Source of the DNA: Lingula anatina | Taxonomy: Eukaryota > Brachiopoda > Lingulata > Lingulida > Lingulidae | DNA length: 64,000 bases | NCBI RefSeq assembly: GCF_001039355.2 | Contig: NW_019774736.1 | Location: 248,001 to 312,000 of the forward strand | Reading direction: 5' to 3' | In this document: piece by piece, positions 13,701 to 26,402 of the stretch | How positions within the stretch are numbered: position 1 is the first letter of the stretch | Layout: each line of letters begins with the position of its first letter | The notes under the pieces: generated by a model | Database searches by the model: none | Seen by the model: only the letters and a program-made list of their open reading frames with translations | Told to the model about the DNA's origin: nothing | Position numbers and translations under genes: made by a program

Positions 13701-16276
13701 CCTTATAACATGATGTAAATGATAACTTACAGGCGTTCAAAAGGGTAATTTATTTTGTGTCAGAATCTGAAAGCTTGACATATAAATAAGGAGAGAGAGA
13801 AGGAGGGAGGGATGTAATGTGCACTAATTGCACAGCCTCAGTAAAACGTACAGTACGTCTAAACACAAATGTAAATGAAATATATAATTTTTCATTACTT
13901 ACTCTACACTCCTTTGTCTAATTGGGTAGCTAAAAACATTTAGGTTTATCCATTCGAGAAAATTTTATATCAACATACATGTATGCCAATTATTTCTTAT
14001 GTCTTCTACATTTAGTTGGTCTGTTCAGAATGTAATTTATAGTCCCAATGAAAGTTCTGTTATAAAGAATGCTAATTGTGATCGGTCTAATTCGTCTTTC
14101 TGCCAGACCAACATGCGCCATAATCTGATCTTTTGTGTCTTTCTTCCGCCACTGAGTTTTGCCTAAGTCATGCCAGTAGTAGCTTTACTCATGACAAAAT
14201 GATTTACACCCAAGGAAGCTCCCTGAGCACTTTTTTAATTAAAAAACTTTGTTTTTTTCCAAATCCCCATAGACGAATTATTTAGGTTAGAATTGAATTT
14301 TGAGCTCGGTGAAACGTCCCGTAGTCATACCCAGTCAAAAGCTCTTCCGCCAATGCCATTTCCTGCAACTTCTCCAAGGTAATCCGAGGTCACAAAGAAA
14401 TGTAAATGCTCCTCCAATAATTGCAAGATATCAATACGTTTGCGTTAGCCCAACTGACGTCAACATACGTGAAACTTTATGTAAGTGCGCGTAAATATGT
14501 TTTTCCCTTTAAACCAATACAGCGGTTGCATGCATTGCTTTGATTTTCACTTATGGTAAAAAGTTTCTACCATGAGAAATTATTTTATTACTTTAAAGCA
14601 TGTGATAGTCTACTGAGGCATTTGCACTGAATATTTGGATACAGGTTAGGCAGCTTTGTGACAACAACAATTGAGAAAACAAAAACAAAACTTTGCTCTT
14701 CAATCCTATTTGTCCTATTAAAGTATAACAATGGTTTCTTTGTATCTGGATGCACGACATCATCCAAGGCGTGATTTAGATGTCTTTAAATGGCTCTGTA
14801 CACGCGGACAGGTTATCTGGAATTGCCATATTCTTATAAATCGTAATGTTCAACGTACTCATAGCAAGTGTGATCAATGGCACCTGTATATCGATTACTA
14901 TCATCACACATGCATCGTGAGAACTCTGCGGCTCAAATGAATATTTGACAGCGAATGTGGCTATTCCTCTTTGCGTGTGCAAAATGTGAATTTGTGTAAA
15001 CTATATATCTTAAATAAATCTCTTTTCTTTCAGTTTGTTTGATCTTTTCAAATAGTTCATATATTCAAGAAGACACGCGGGGTAGAAACTTTTTTAAGAA
15101 AAACATTACATTCTTTTCCAGGCCAGAAATCGCTTCTTTAGAAAATGTCTTCAGAAAGTAAAAAATCACGTAGAAGGTAGAAGGCATTGTATAATTTGTG
15201 TTGCTTATCTAACCGTCCATTTTTCTTAAATGCGGTCAGATGTTATTTAAACGAAAGTTTGGCGTAAATGTTCTTGTTTGCGATAACGTAGAGAACAAAA
15301 ACAAAAACCCACGTCATGGATCTGGCAATATAGAGCACGTATGTCGACAAAAATTAAGTGAAAAGTATTTTTATTACTACGACGTATTATACACAGAAGC
15401 ATACCTCGGTCAGAAATAGCTACTGTCTTTATATACATTTAGACATTTTCATTCATTTTCTTTTTTTTTTATTCTATTGGATTTCGCAACAAAATAATAA
15501 TGAATATCCAGTTCAATAAATACATAGAAAAATTATAAACCATAAAAATGAATGGGGAAATTTTGTACCTTGCTGTCTGTGTACCACTGAACATAATTCT
15601 TTCCTCACTGACAATTCATTTGCAGTGTCACCTCTTTGTTACTATACAACTATAAATACAACAGTCTGTCACTTGTGTCTTTTTTCCACTCTTAAATGAA
15701 AAAAGAAAATTAAAGAAAGATGTTAAAATTAGGAGCCAAAATTGCATTGTTGTACATCTTCTTTAGTATATTAGGTCATTATTCTCTATTTTTTCCTTCA
15801 CCCCTGGAATTTAGCGTGAGTTTGTAATGTCGATGCACGCTTAATCTTGACACCTCTGTTCACAAGAGCAGTGACATTTGACAGTTCAATTGTTTCCCGG
15901 GCTATCACGGAGCGCTGCCTCTGATCTTTTACCGCGTGTTTGTACCACTCTGTGATCAGGCATGCCTGGCTTGCGTGTTCGAGATGTGCCTGGCGGTCAC
16001 ACAGATTGTGATTTGAATCAGCTGGTGGCCATGGGTGACCACGATTAGAGTTACGTGTACTTTTATATGACTATATGACTATTAATCTAACATTTTAATT
16101 ATGATATGATATTTTAAAAATAAAGGCACATATAACATGTTCTGTGACATCTTACTGTTGACTACGGAAATGGAAGGAGAGCACAGGGAGTAATAGGAAA
16201 TGGCAGCATATGTCTTGGACAACATTTCAAATTACAAAGGACGATTTAGTTTGGACATTTTGAAATATGCCGTTAA

Positions 16277-16358
<82 letters not shown>

Positions 16359-17712
16359 CAGAATGGATCTCTGTGGATTTTAAACTTCATCTTTACAGAA
16401 ATAAAGTAAAATATAATGAAAAACGTGACTAACCATTAAAGCGCACGAAGAGGGTAGAGTTTGAAAACGATACCTTCCTCATACCCCTCTCCCTGAATAA
16501 GAGGAATATTAAATTTCACGGACTTTTACCAGATCAACTTAAGTGGTAGGAACATTTTTATTGCATAGACGCAAAGAACAATATTTCATTAAATTGCGAA
16601 AAAATATTTACCCACGTGAACACCGTATTTTATGTTTAAAGGATCCAGTGGGGATGAGGTGACCACCTCCCACTCCCAACCTCCCCCCTCTCCCCCCCCC
16701 CCCCCTCAACCCAGATATAGAAATGACAATCTTTATCTTCCGAAGAAGAAAAAGAAGTCACTGTGAAGACCATAGCTGCATCAGAATTTTCAAAATCACA
16801 CAATTTTGTAAAAATTCTCTGTGGGATGTTAAGTTAGGGAGCACTTAAAAAATTGACCAAATATGTTATTATTTTGGCTGCATCACAGTGATAGTTATAC
16901 TTTCGGCATTTTTCTTCGGAAAACTTGTTTTAAAAGAGGACTGATTATTTTTAAAAAATAAGGAACTACTTCTTCAAAAGTAACATGTGTACGTCGAGAT
17001 AAAAAAAAGGAAAGAAAGAAAAGAAAGAAAAAGTAACGTCTAGAGGTTGGACAGCTTGGTTTAAATAACGTTAGTGTAAATTCTACAGTCCATCGGTTTA
17101 TCATGGTTTCTGACAAGTTTCGTCTTGGTCCTGTAAATGTCCGCCACCATTTGTCCACAAATAACACCAAGTGGTACCATCCTTGCAGAAGATAAGATTT
17201 CATGTGATCTTTGAAAAATGTTCAATTCTGTAGGAATGGGTGTTTATTTCAAAATGAATGAAGAAATTAGCATACAATTAGTGACGAAGAACGGTTTTAA
17301 AACGCAACACAAGCTAAGCATAATTTTGAGGAATTTACATTCCTTTTAACGGAGTGAAAAATGATATCCCCTTCGAATCATGTTTTACGCGAAAGAGTTC
17401 AAAATTGGTTTTAACATGATGTTATCCACATATGCTGTCATCTTTACGCAATATGCAATAGTTCATTAATTAGTTTGAAGTAGCAAAGTAGTTGAATAAT
17501 TTATATTCAGTGATTACTTAAAACTACAGTCTGAGTAGCTACAATGACGCAGCAGCCGGTGCACGCAGTATGAATGAGTTGTCAGCTTTTTGAAGTGATG
17601 GGAACTATCTCAAGAAAATTCTAAACGACAGGTTCAACACAATGTGATGTCTCATCCTTGACCCAAAGATGGAGTCCGTAAATTCTCCATGACAACATGG
17701 ATCCGAGGCGAA
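10800..17712. other. Intergenic region between genes 1 and 2
   Basis: No exon of the chitin-binding family, no recognised domain and no structural RNA was found here. It contains a long (AT)n tract, a poly-C run near 16690-16706 and a small hairpin with GGGTCAG/CTGACCC arms near 11970-11995. Open frames such as those near 11459-11722 and 13172-13525 are not bounded by convincing splice sites and match nothing I know. Confidence 0.5.
16279..16356. repeat. (AT)n microsatellite
   Basis: An uninterrupted AT dinucleotide tract of about 78 bases in the interval between genes 1 and 2. Confidence 0.97.
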
Positions 17713-17720
17713 TATATAAG
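17713..17720 (+). promoter_or_regulatory. TATA box of gene 2
   Basis: TATATAAG is followed immediately by the palindrome GGGCGCGCCC (17720-17729). The downstream untranslated exon ends at 17833 with the donor gtaagtg. The layout is the same as in genes 1 and 3. Confidence 0.65.
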
Positions 17721-17744
17721 GGCGCGCCCTGTGAGAACTTGGTC

Positions 17745-17833
17745 TTAGGTGTGCGGCACTCGTCAGTGAAGCTGTTTTACCTCTGTCCGCATCTCGGAAG
17801 TACAAAATCAGCTTTAGGAGTGTGCCAAAATTA
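17745..17833 (+). other. Probable 5' untranslated exon of gene 2
   Basis: The left end is inferred from TATA spacing. The right end is a gtaagtg donor at 17834. The ATG exon begins at 18069 after the acceptor tgtttcag, so the first intron would be about 235 bases. No ATG-initiated reading frame of note lies in the exon. Confidence 0.55.
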
Positions 17834-18089
17834 GTAAGTGCTTTTATAACTACATTTCAACCAGATATCCATTGAAAATATTCGTAGTCATTTAAATTAC
17901 CCTATACATACAACTTTATTTTTTAATTTAAGTTAGTTTGCTAGATGACAGAAGGATTTTTTTTGGCAGATGGGAATTCCATATATTAAGTGCAGAATGA
18001 CTTAATATATTTATGAATTGCAATTATTCATTTTAAGAACAGCTCAAGATATTTCAATTCTGTTTCAGATAGGTGAAAAAAAAGGCAAG

Positions 18090-20843
18090 ATGAAGTGTTT
18101 TATTTTACTCGTCACGGTGCACAGCATATTTGCAGGTGTGTACACCACGATATGCTTTAAATTTACCAAAAATGTAATTCGGAATAATTTACATAAAGAG
18201 TTAAATCTTAATTGTTTTCATTAAACCTTGATATTATTCAATTTCAAAACGACGTCAAACTAACAAGGTTAACTTTGAAATTATAAGAGAATTTAATCTT
18301 CATCAGTGACTGTGTTTATTTCAGCCGCAGTGGACTTCACCACCACTACCGAAGGCCCAGTCCGTACGAGAGGACCCACTGTCTCACCAGCAGGTAGACT
18401 GGCTTTTAATTGATCTAATATATTCATCTTAGCTTCCAGTAATAATAGAACGTGATTCTGTTGTAAGCCACAAGTTTGACAAATATCATTCTGACTATGC
18501 AAGAAAGGTCAATCACAAATAAAAAATAATGTTTGAAACCCAAGATAGAGTAGCAACAACTGTGTCAGAATAAGACGTTAAGTATGCAGTAACAAATGTA
18601 CGTTTTGAGGAACCTGCAAGAAAAATGTTGAAGAAATTATATCGTTGAGGTTTGATTAATAGGGCCATGAGAAGGCACGCGACCTGTCAGTAAGCCGCTG
18701 TCTTGGGATAAAAGTGGCTATGGAAAACCATAGCCCTGCAAGTAGACAACACCGGTAAATTCAGCAGAAAATCTTTTCGTCAAAAATAGACATACACCTG
18801 TCTAAATACAATTCTAAACGATTTGCGTGTTGGTATATTTTACGCTTTGTAATGCTTTGTAATGCTGTAGGTTACCAACACCAGTCAGTGACAATTATGA
18901 AACGTCATGGTCTGCGACACGTGTGACACGCACATTAAGGGCAACAGGTTACTGAACAGGCCTCTAAATAACATTAAAATTGACACATGTCGTATTGGCG
19001 TGACAAAAAATAGTTAAAATTTCGTGTTTTATGAAATTTTAGTATAGATATTTTGACCGACCATTTATTTTTGAATTTCAAATGTTACAAAGTTCACGAG
19101 ACAGACAACCTATTTAAATTTTTTTGCCATTTATATGACTGCACAGTTGATGTTTATATGGAGAATATTAACTTTTTCATTTGTCATAATCATGGACATG
19201 GGGATTGCGGAGCTAGGGGGTTTGCCCTGAATACCCTTTCTGCCAAGCACGCCAGTATTTAGCGCGAGAAGCAGAGGGATAAGGCCAAGCACATTTTTTC
19301 TGAATGGTCTCCTGCCCACTCCACTAAAAATTTGCTTCCTACGCGCTTATAAATCCATAAATATAATTCTATTTTTCAAAAGAAAAAAGGCAAGTCAAAT
19401 GTCTCTCATACTCAAGCAGTTGGTGTACAACTTCTTACATTGTTTTATTGTTTTTAGAATTCTGCATCAACACCCCACAAGAGCGTAACACTGTCGGATT
19501 CTACCCCGATCCTAACGACTGTGCCGCCTTCCTCCAGTGTGACAAGGATGAAACCGGCAAGCTTTACGCTAACAGAATGCACTGCCCAAGCGGCACCCTC
19601 TTTGACATGAGGATGATGACCTGTGTCGCATGTGACATGGCTGAGTGCCCAGGATCCAGAATTCCGTCACCAAGGTGTCCACCAGGAGGTGAGTGCAACT
19701 CGGTTGTTCAGATTGTTTTGTCAAGAAACAATTATGTGAGAGGGAGAGGGAGAGAGGGAGAGGAGGAAGATTGACAAGCAGGTGTTATCATATAGTACAA
19801 TTTGAACTAAAAAAATTACAAGTGGTGTCAACGAAACTTACATTCAAGGCATTTATAAACCGCATCATACTTCTATACTTAAATATATTTTTCTTTTTAA
19901 TAAGTCGATTTATCCACCACTACCACCACTCTGGGACCCACCACTCTGCCAAGCTTTGGCTCTAGCTGCCAGGGTCCTGATGGCTGGACATACTTGTCCG
20001 TTCCCAACGATGCTCAGATTTTCTACAGGAGCCAGACCATGGGCGGGAACACCACCATTGAGCGTGTGAGCTGTTTCCCATGGCAGTTTAACACTAACAA
20101 GTGCAGATGCGTTGCTGCAGGTGAGATGTGCATTATAAAGCACAAATTATTATCTATTAATAACTACATAAAACATATGAAATTCAGAGCCGTAATACTA
20201 AGTCTTATTTTTATGAAGTTTGGGTGGAAATTGAAGAAACTAAGGGCCCAGTAAATTTTCAAAGTAGATTTTCACCCACCTTTTCTTTTCTTTCAGGAAA
20301 GCAAGCTCTCGCCATGTTCTCATTCGACGAGCACATGAACACAGAGGTTGACAACTTCTGGACTGACTATAAAGGCGTTGGTCTTAAGGAGGGTAAAATT
20401 GGAAACGCCGCTTACTTCAACGGCTCTGTTCACATGGAAATCCCTAGATTCAACAACTATCCCTTCGGTTCATCTATGACCATGGCGTTCTGGTATATGT
20501 CCCTAGGTACCGGCAAACAGGGCATTCTCAATAACGGAAACTGCCGAGTGGTGCCTACCATCGATTTCCACACCAGTGGAAACACACTCACCGGCAAAGT
20601 GCTCATTCAGAGTAATGAAACCCTAAACACAGTTGACTTCGTATTCCGTGAGGTACGTTTACCTAAAACGAAAAATATTGGGTTTTTGTCTCCCCAACTT
20701 TACCAAAATTATTCTTAACCGATATCTTACAGAAAAGAAAGAAGCAAAAAGTGTTTATGTGTTCCTAGGGACGTAGAGAAAAAGGAATAAACAATGATTA
20801 AACTTGCTGACCAAGCTGACCCGACAACATGTATATACTAACT

Positions 20844-20891
<48 letters not shown>

Positions 20892-21803
20892 TCTATGAAA
20901 CATTGTAATTACCAATTTAAAAATTGTTATTTCAGATGCCAACTGGGTTCAATCATTTCGTAATGACATATGATGGCTTGAAGTTGCGCGCTTACCTCAA
21001 CAAGCAGATGCAGTATGAGCAGATTGCAGTTGGTGAGTGTGGTTGTGATAACTGTCGAGGTGGGCAGTGGCATAGCACAACAAGCACATTGTACTTCATT
21101 GAGCTGCAGATGTTAGAAGTGGTTTGAGTAAATATGTTGGAGGAGCATTTATGTTTTACAGTATAAAGCTTAACTGAAACTAAAGTTTGTGTTAGTTTTT
21201 TTTTATTAATTATGTTATGGTTCTACCACCCCTGTGTTTCTGGTCGAATTTTAGTCCTTTGCATAGTGGGTACAGTAACGTTTTAATTAACAATTTTCAT
21301 TTTCATAATACAGGAGCAATCCCAGCCACCTTGGCTCCTCTGAATTTAGGAAAGGGAATGGACTGTAATGGGGAAAACCACTTCTACGGGTACATCGATG
21401 AGGTAGGTTTCCACAAATCACAGACCTCAAATAAACAAACAAATAAAAAAAAATGAAAATCCAAATTATCCAAATAAACCTTTTTTAGTACAGAAAAAAA
21501 ATCAACATTTTCTCCTCATTTTGGCCATGTCATTATTTATACATTCATAAAACGTTTTCTTACAGTGATTCATATCGCCGGCGGAAGGGGTCGTAACAGA
21601 AAAAAATACGTACCTTATCATTTTAAAACGAATACTGTTGTTTGTTTGCTGTTGGTATGCCAGGAAGAACTTTATGTGTGGGAAAAACATATGTATCTCT
21701 CAATTTATCTTTTTTATAGTTCCAAATATACGACCGTACCTTGTCGCAGGGTGAGGTGGACGCCATGTTTGACGGAGCTCGGAACATCAAAATCCAACCT
21801 TAG
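18090..21803 (+). CDS. Gene 2: secreted chitin-binding/laminin-G domain protein, 395 aa
   Basis: Eight coding exons: 18090-18135, 18325-18393, 19458-19688, 19905-20120, 20297-20652, 20936-21032, 21314-21402 and 21720-21803 (TAG). Intron positions and phases (1,1,1,1,0,1,0) are the same as in gene 1. The signal peptide is MKCFILLVTVHSIFA. A Thr-rich tail leads to GPTVSPA. The CBM14-like domain is at residues 39-115 (FCINTPQERNTVGFYP... CPSGTLFD...TCVAC). A TTTT/PTT linker and the four-cysteine module occupy 116-187 (C.GPDGWTYL ... ERVSCFPWQF ... CRCV). The LamG-like domain is at 188-395 (MFSFDE, FNGSVHMEIPRFNNYPFG, MTYDGLKLRAYLN, YIDEVFQIYDR). It is likely exported and chitin- or glycan-associated, and sits between genes 1 and 3 in the same orientation. 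The first cysteine pair of the chitin domain (CxxC in the paralogues) is reduced to one cysteine here, so one disulfide may be missing. Confidence 0.88.
20848..20890. repeat. Compound (AC)n(AG)n microsatellite
   Basis: An AC run to about 20874 followed directly by an AG run, in intron 5 of gene 2. It ends about 45 bases before the acceptor of the sixth coding exon. Confidence 0.95.
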
Positions 21804-22132
21804 ATCTCGATTCTGACACCCTTTTCATGACATGAGTTTCAAACGGAAAATTAGGGTGCAATGTGTTTGTACTGTTCCAAAGGAGAAAGAGGAGGAGCAG
21901 AGGCCATTTAAATATGAAACCATAGACTTGTTATACTACTCAAAGACGAAATTATTTTTGTGCAAGCCTCAAGGCTATCTTTATAACTTAGTTTCTCCTA
22001 CACATTTTTCAAAATTCAACTCTTTTGAAGACAATTATCCATACACTTGAAGTAAAAGTGGCAAAACAGCTGTTATTTGTATTCTTTATTAACCATACCT
22101 GAAATCACAAACTGTAGGTAGATCAGATATTG

Positions 22133-22138
22133 AATAAA
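22133..22138 (+). promoter_or_regulatory. Candidate polyadenylation signal of gene 2
   Basis: AATAAA about 330 bases after the stop codon, a distance similar to that in genes 1 and 3. A later AATAAA at about 22917 is an alternative. Confidence 0.4.
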
Positions 22139-22139
22139 A

Positions 22140-25100
22140 TATCAACAGGACGTAGAAGAGGTTATATATGTAGAAGTAGTTTAGTAGCACTTTAATATAT
22201 TAGAAGTAGTGGACAATACAGCAATATCTTGTACAAATGTCACAGTGGAATCACTGTCAGTAGCATCGATTTTGGTGAAGATTTAAAAGGAAAAAAAAGG
22301 GAAAATGATTGTGATAAATTGATGACGACGCAGGGATAAATAGCACCTGCTGCTGACTCATTCCGTGGCAGACACACCACCAACAACAACGACGAAAGAA
22401 ATGCGAAAACTACGTATTGTTTTTGAAAAGGAAAAAGACTGTTGAATGAAGATTATACTACGGCACGAATGCTAGATACTCCAGCATGCTTCTTCCAGGT
22501 ACCGAATAGATGTTTAATCACGGACCCTGGGGTGTTCTTCATGAAAAACATCACAATCTTATGGTTAAACCAGCTTCTTATGTGAAAGGGAGAGTAAATG
22601 ACAGCATTTTTGTACATTGTTCTCAGGCAAAATTAATAAGTAGCATATGCAGATGAACTATAAGTTTCGTGACATCAAACGGTATGGAAGTAAGGGCAAT
22701 CAACAATGGCGGCGTTGTTTTTACTGTATAGGGGAATGGTCGGTCACCACTGCTATTCTGCCAGACTGTTCTATGGACTTGGAGACTGAATTTTACGTAG
22801 GTCGCAAGGTTCGCGGGAGGCATGCTGTTAAATCATACTTAATTGCATTCACCACGCAGCCTTTACCGTAACGTAATCCATTACCATTAGGTATATAATT
22901 GTATATTAACGAGAGCAATAAACGCAGATCATGACTGCCTCAATTTACTTGGTTTGTGTCGTCAGGTACAGTAATTGCTGTTTGGCAAGCTTTGAAATCG
23001 TTGCTGACAGTACATTTCGTGTCGTACTTCATTTTCAACTTCTCACATGCTCACCAAGTGTGGAAATTACGTTACAGTAATATGTAAGAGAGAAAACACT
23101 CATTTCGTGTCCCATTTACAGCAGGGAAGGAAAGACAACCGTGAGACGCATATTAAACTTGTGAACTGCTTTGATTTTGTACATTATATTTACTTCCTAT
23201 ATATTCGGTGGATATTGTTCATTTCTTGTACATGAATAGTTCTTGTCTTTATTTCTGTGCTCAATTTGCATAAGCTAGTAGCGCTACAGAAATCCAAGAG
23301 AAAGAAGAAATGTCATTTTATTTTACGTCGGTGTCCTTTTTTAAATACGTGTTTATGCACCTAACGCCCACTATCTCTAACCCCAACAGAGATAACCTTT
23401 TCTATCTTAGTGGAATCAGCACTAAATAAAGTATAATCAATCCCTTTTTTTAATGTCTGGATCTGATCTGCATCTGAGGGGGGCTTCTTGATTTATCTGT
23501 AAACTGACGTGACCCATACGACACGAACAGGGACAGTATGGCGCGTGTTCACAAAAGCTCCCGCCGTGTCTTAAAAAAATCCTTCCAGACAACGAAAACC
23601 GTCAACTCCGTCTTAGATTAATTCACCGACCCTAAAGCCAAACTATGGACTGAAGACCAAAATAACGTCAAATCTTGCAAGAATGAATGAGTACAGAAAC
23701 TAGCCGCCCCCATGATGAGTAGACAGGAAAGTGAAAGTTCAGCTGCAGGTCCTTTGAAAGTACATACGTCAATCTGTAATGGCAGTTTAACACACGACCT
23801 GGCAAAAAAAAGGCTTTGATAAAATAACCTACATCTGCAACGTATGTTCTCCACTTCGTTTTTTTAAATGTGGCAGCTAGGCTGTTTCTCGGACATATTT
23901 TTCGATTAATAATAAGATTTAATCTATCGATGAAAGTTGGTGGTCAACCTGAGTAAGTTTTGACCCTTACCGATACAAAATCAAATGAAATACAGATCCA
24001 GCAACGATAGAAATTCTGATGCAGTAGGTGTCCAATGCTTAGAGCGGCCGACCGCGATATAGTGTGCATGTATTTACAATACCTCGGTGAAACACTTACA
24101 CCATAAAAATAATTTACTACACATATTCTAATGAACGTACACAGGTATAAAAATACATGGGCATGTGACAGTTCAGGTCATCGATAGTAAGGAATCTGGT
24201 TTGATGGTCTCGTTTGCCATTTGCTGCTTGCAGTTTGTCAACCCAACATTGACCTTTATGAGTGGACTCAACGCAGAGAGCAGACTTACTAACATCTGAA
24301 AGATTAAGGGCTAACACCTGCATGTCACCTAGCTTAAAAATATATTCGTTAAAAAGCATCACTTGTATGGCACGGTCAGGTACTCGGTGTTCTTGTGGAA
24401 CAATGTGACAGTGTCACTGTGTTCGATGATAGTGAGGTCATCTACACAATCGAATAGAAGTGCAAGTATGTGTAATTTATGACTGCATCATCACAATGCG
24501 GGCATAGTTTTATCACAGTTTTAGAACGACATAGCGTAAGATGGCCCTAGGTTAACCGCTGTATACAATACCTGTATAGTTTTTTTTCACATACCAAAAC
24601 GGCATAACGTTAAGATCGCCTTAGATTGACCGGTGATTGCACTCAAAATGTATTGGAAACCTCGACTTTGTTGATATGTTGGCGATAACCGCATGTGTCC
24701 GATAGATAATGGCAGACAGCATACACCAATGTAATAGAACGCGATAACAGGGCGGCTAGTCGGTGAAACGAAAAGTTCGCGTCCAGCAGGGAGACTGAAA
24801 GAGTGGTGACTGTAAGCATATTTCGCTTTCGTCTATTCGTCAAGTAAAAACAATGGACTTTGTACACAGATTTACATGTAAGGAATTCAAAAACCGATTG
24901 TTCTCGACCAAATATGAATTTCCAATTAAAAAATCGATCCACTTTTTATTCGCCTGCTTTTTGAACATTACACTAAAATTATATTATGATTGGGGGTAAT
25001 CATGGGCATTACCATTACTCTTTAAAGTTAATGTGATGGAGTAGATAAGTCTCTTCAAAAACAAGGCACCTGCAAAGTTTGGGAAGCTGAAGCTGATTCC

Positions 25101-26371
25101 GCTTTTTCAAGACACAAAGCGTGTAATAAATGGAAGACAACATGAATAAAGGGGACTAGACGAGGGGGGGTACGTTTTGAAATCTTAAAAACATTTTCCT
25201 ATGGGGAAATTATATCCTTTAACGAGAGACCACTAATTCGGATATATCATTTTCCCCCTACCTTTACGTAAATAGGCCGCAGTTTGATTTATTGTTTGGC
25301 TGTCATCATTTGGTCCATGAATACAAGCATTGTGATTTCTGTGCGCATCATTCTTTCCCGCGGTTGTTCCTTTTCTATAGGTAAAATTATTGTATATTTC
25401 CGATAAATACCATTAGATAAAGAAGGTTTCAATTTTTCCCAAAATGCATGAAAAACATGAATATTCAAAATATATCAGCTTTCTTTCTTTTTAGAAAATG
25501 AAGCGTGTACACCTTTATATAAGTCAATATACAAGTTATTACTGCAAATAATTTTTTAGGAGTAAATTAATTTCTGCATGCATTTCCACTAACCTGTATC
25601 TGATACACTCGTGTCAACTGACAGAGGTCGCATACAATATATATAGATAATAGGAGATAGTTCTTATTTTTCATCTTTATCAATTTCAACATTTTATCTA
25701 TTTTCCAGAGAAACATCGTTTATTATATAAAATGATACATAGAATAAAACAAACTTGCCATGTAGAAAATATGCAGCATTGATGGGAGTAGAAATGGTGT
25801 GTCACACAAAAAAATTACATCAGAGACATATTATCTTTCGGCTATATTTTCTTCGATATTAACGAAAAATGAGTAAATTCGTTGAATAAGGAAAAATGAA
25901 TTTTGGCAGACGATATGTTTCTTGACCAGCTGTTACTTTTGTATGAAAAATTAAACGTGTTTCTTTGAAATTAGCACAAAAAACCATACACTGAATCTAT
26001 CCTAAATTGTATAAAGCAAAGCAATTGCATTTCTTATTTTATCATTCGTTATATGCTGTATTTTCGATAAAAAAAATCATTAGGGCGTTTCTTCACACAC
26101 AAAATATCTAAATTTGGTATGAACTGTAAGTTCGAAATTTTATTCAACGCTGAACCAGGCCCAGTTTTTAATCATAAGTTCACTGTATCCTATCAGTAAT
26201 TTTAGTGGAAAGTGAGGCTCAATGGAGATAGATGAAAAATAAAATAGAATGATATTTAGTGTAACACCACAAATGTATTTGTCATCGACTACCCTTTCTT
26301 TTTTCAGTTTGCAAGAATAATGAAAAGCTTTAAAAATGCTAATTACGCTCAAACTCCCCCCCCCCATACCA

Positions 26372-26402
<31 letters not shown>

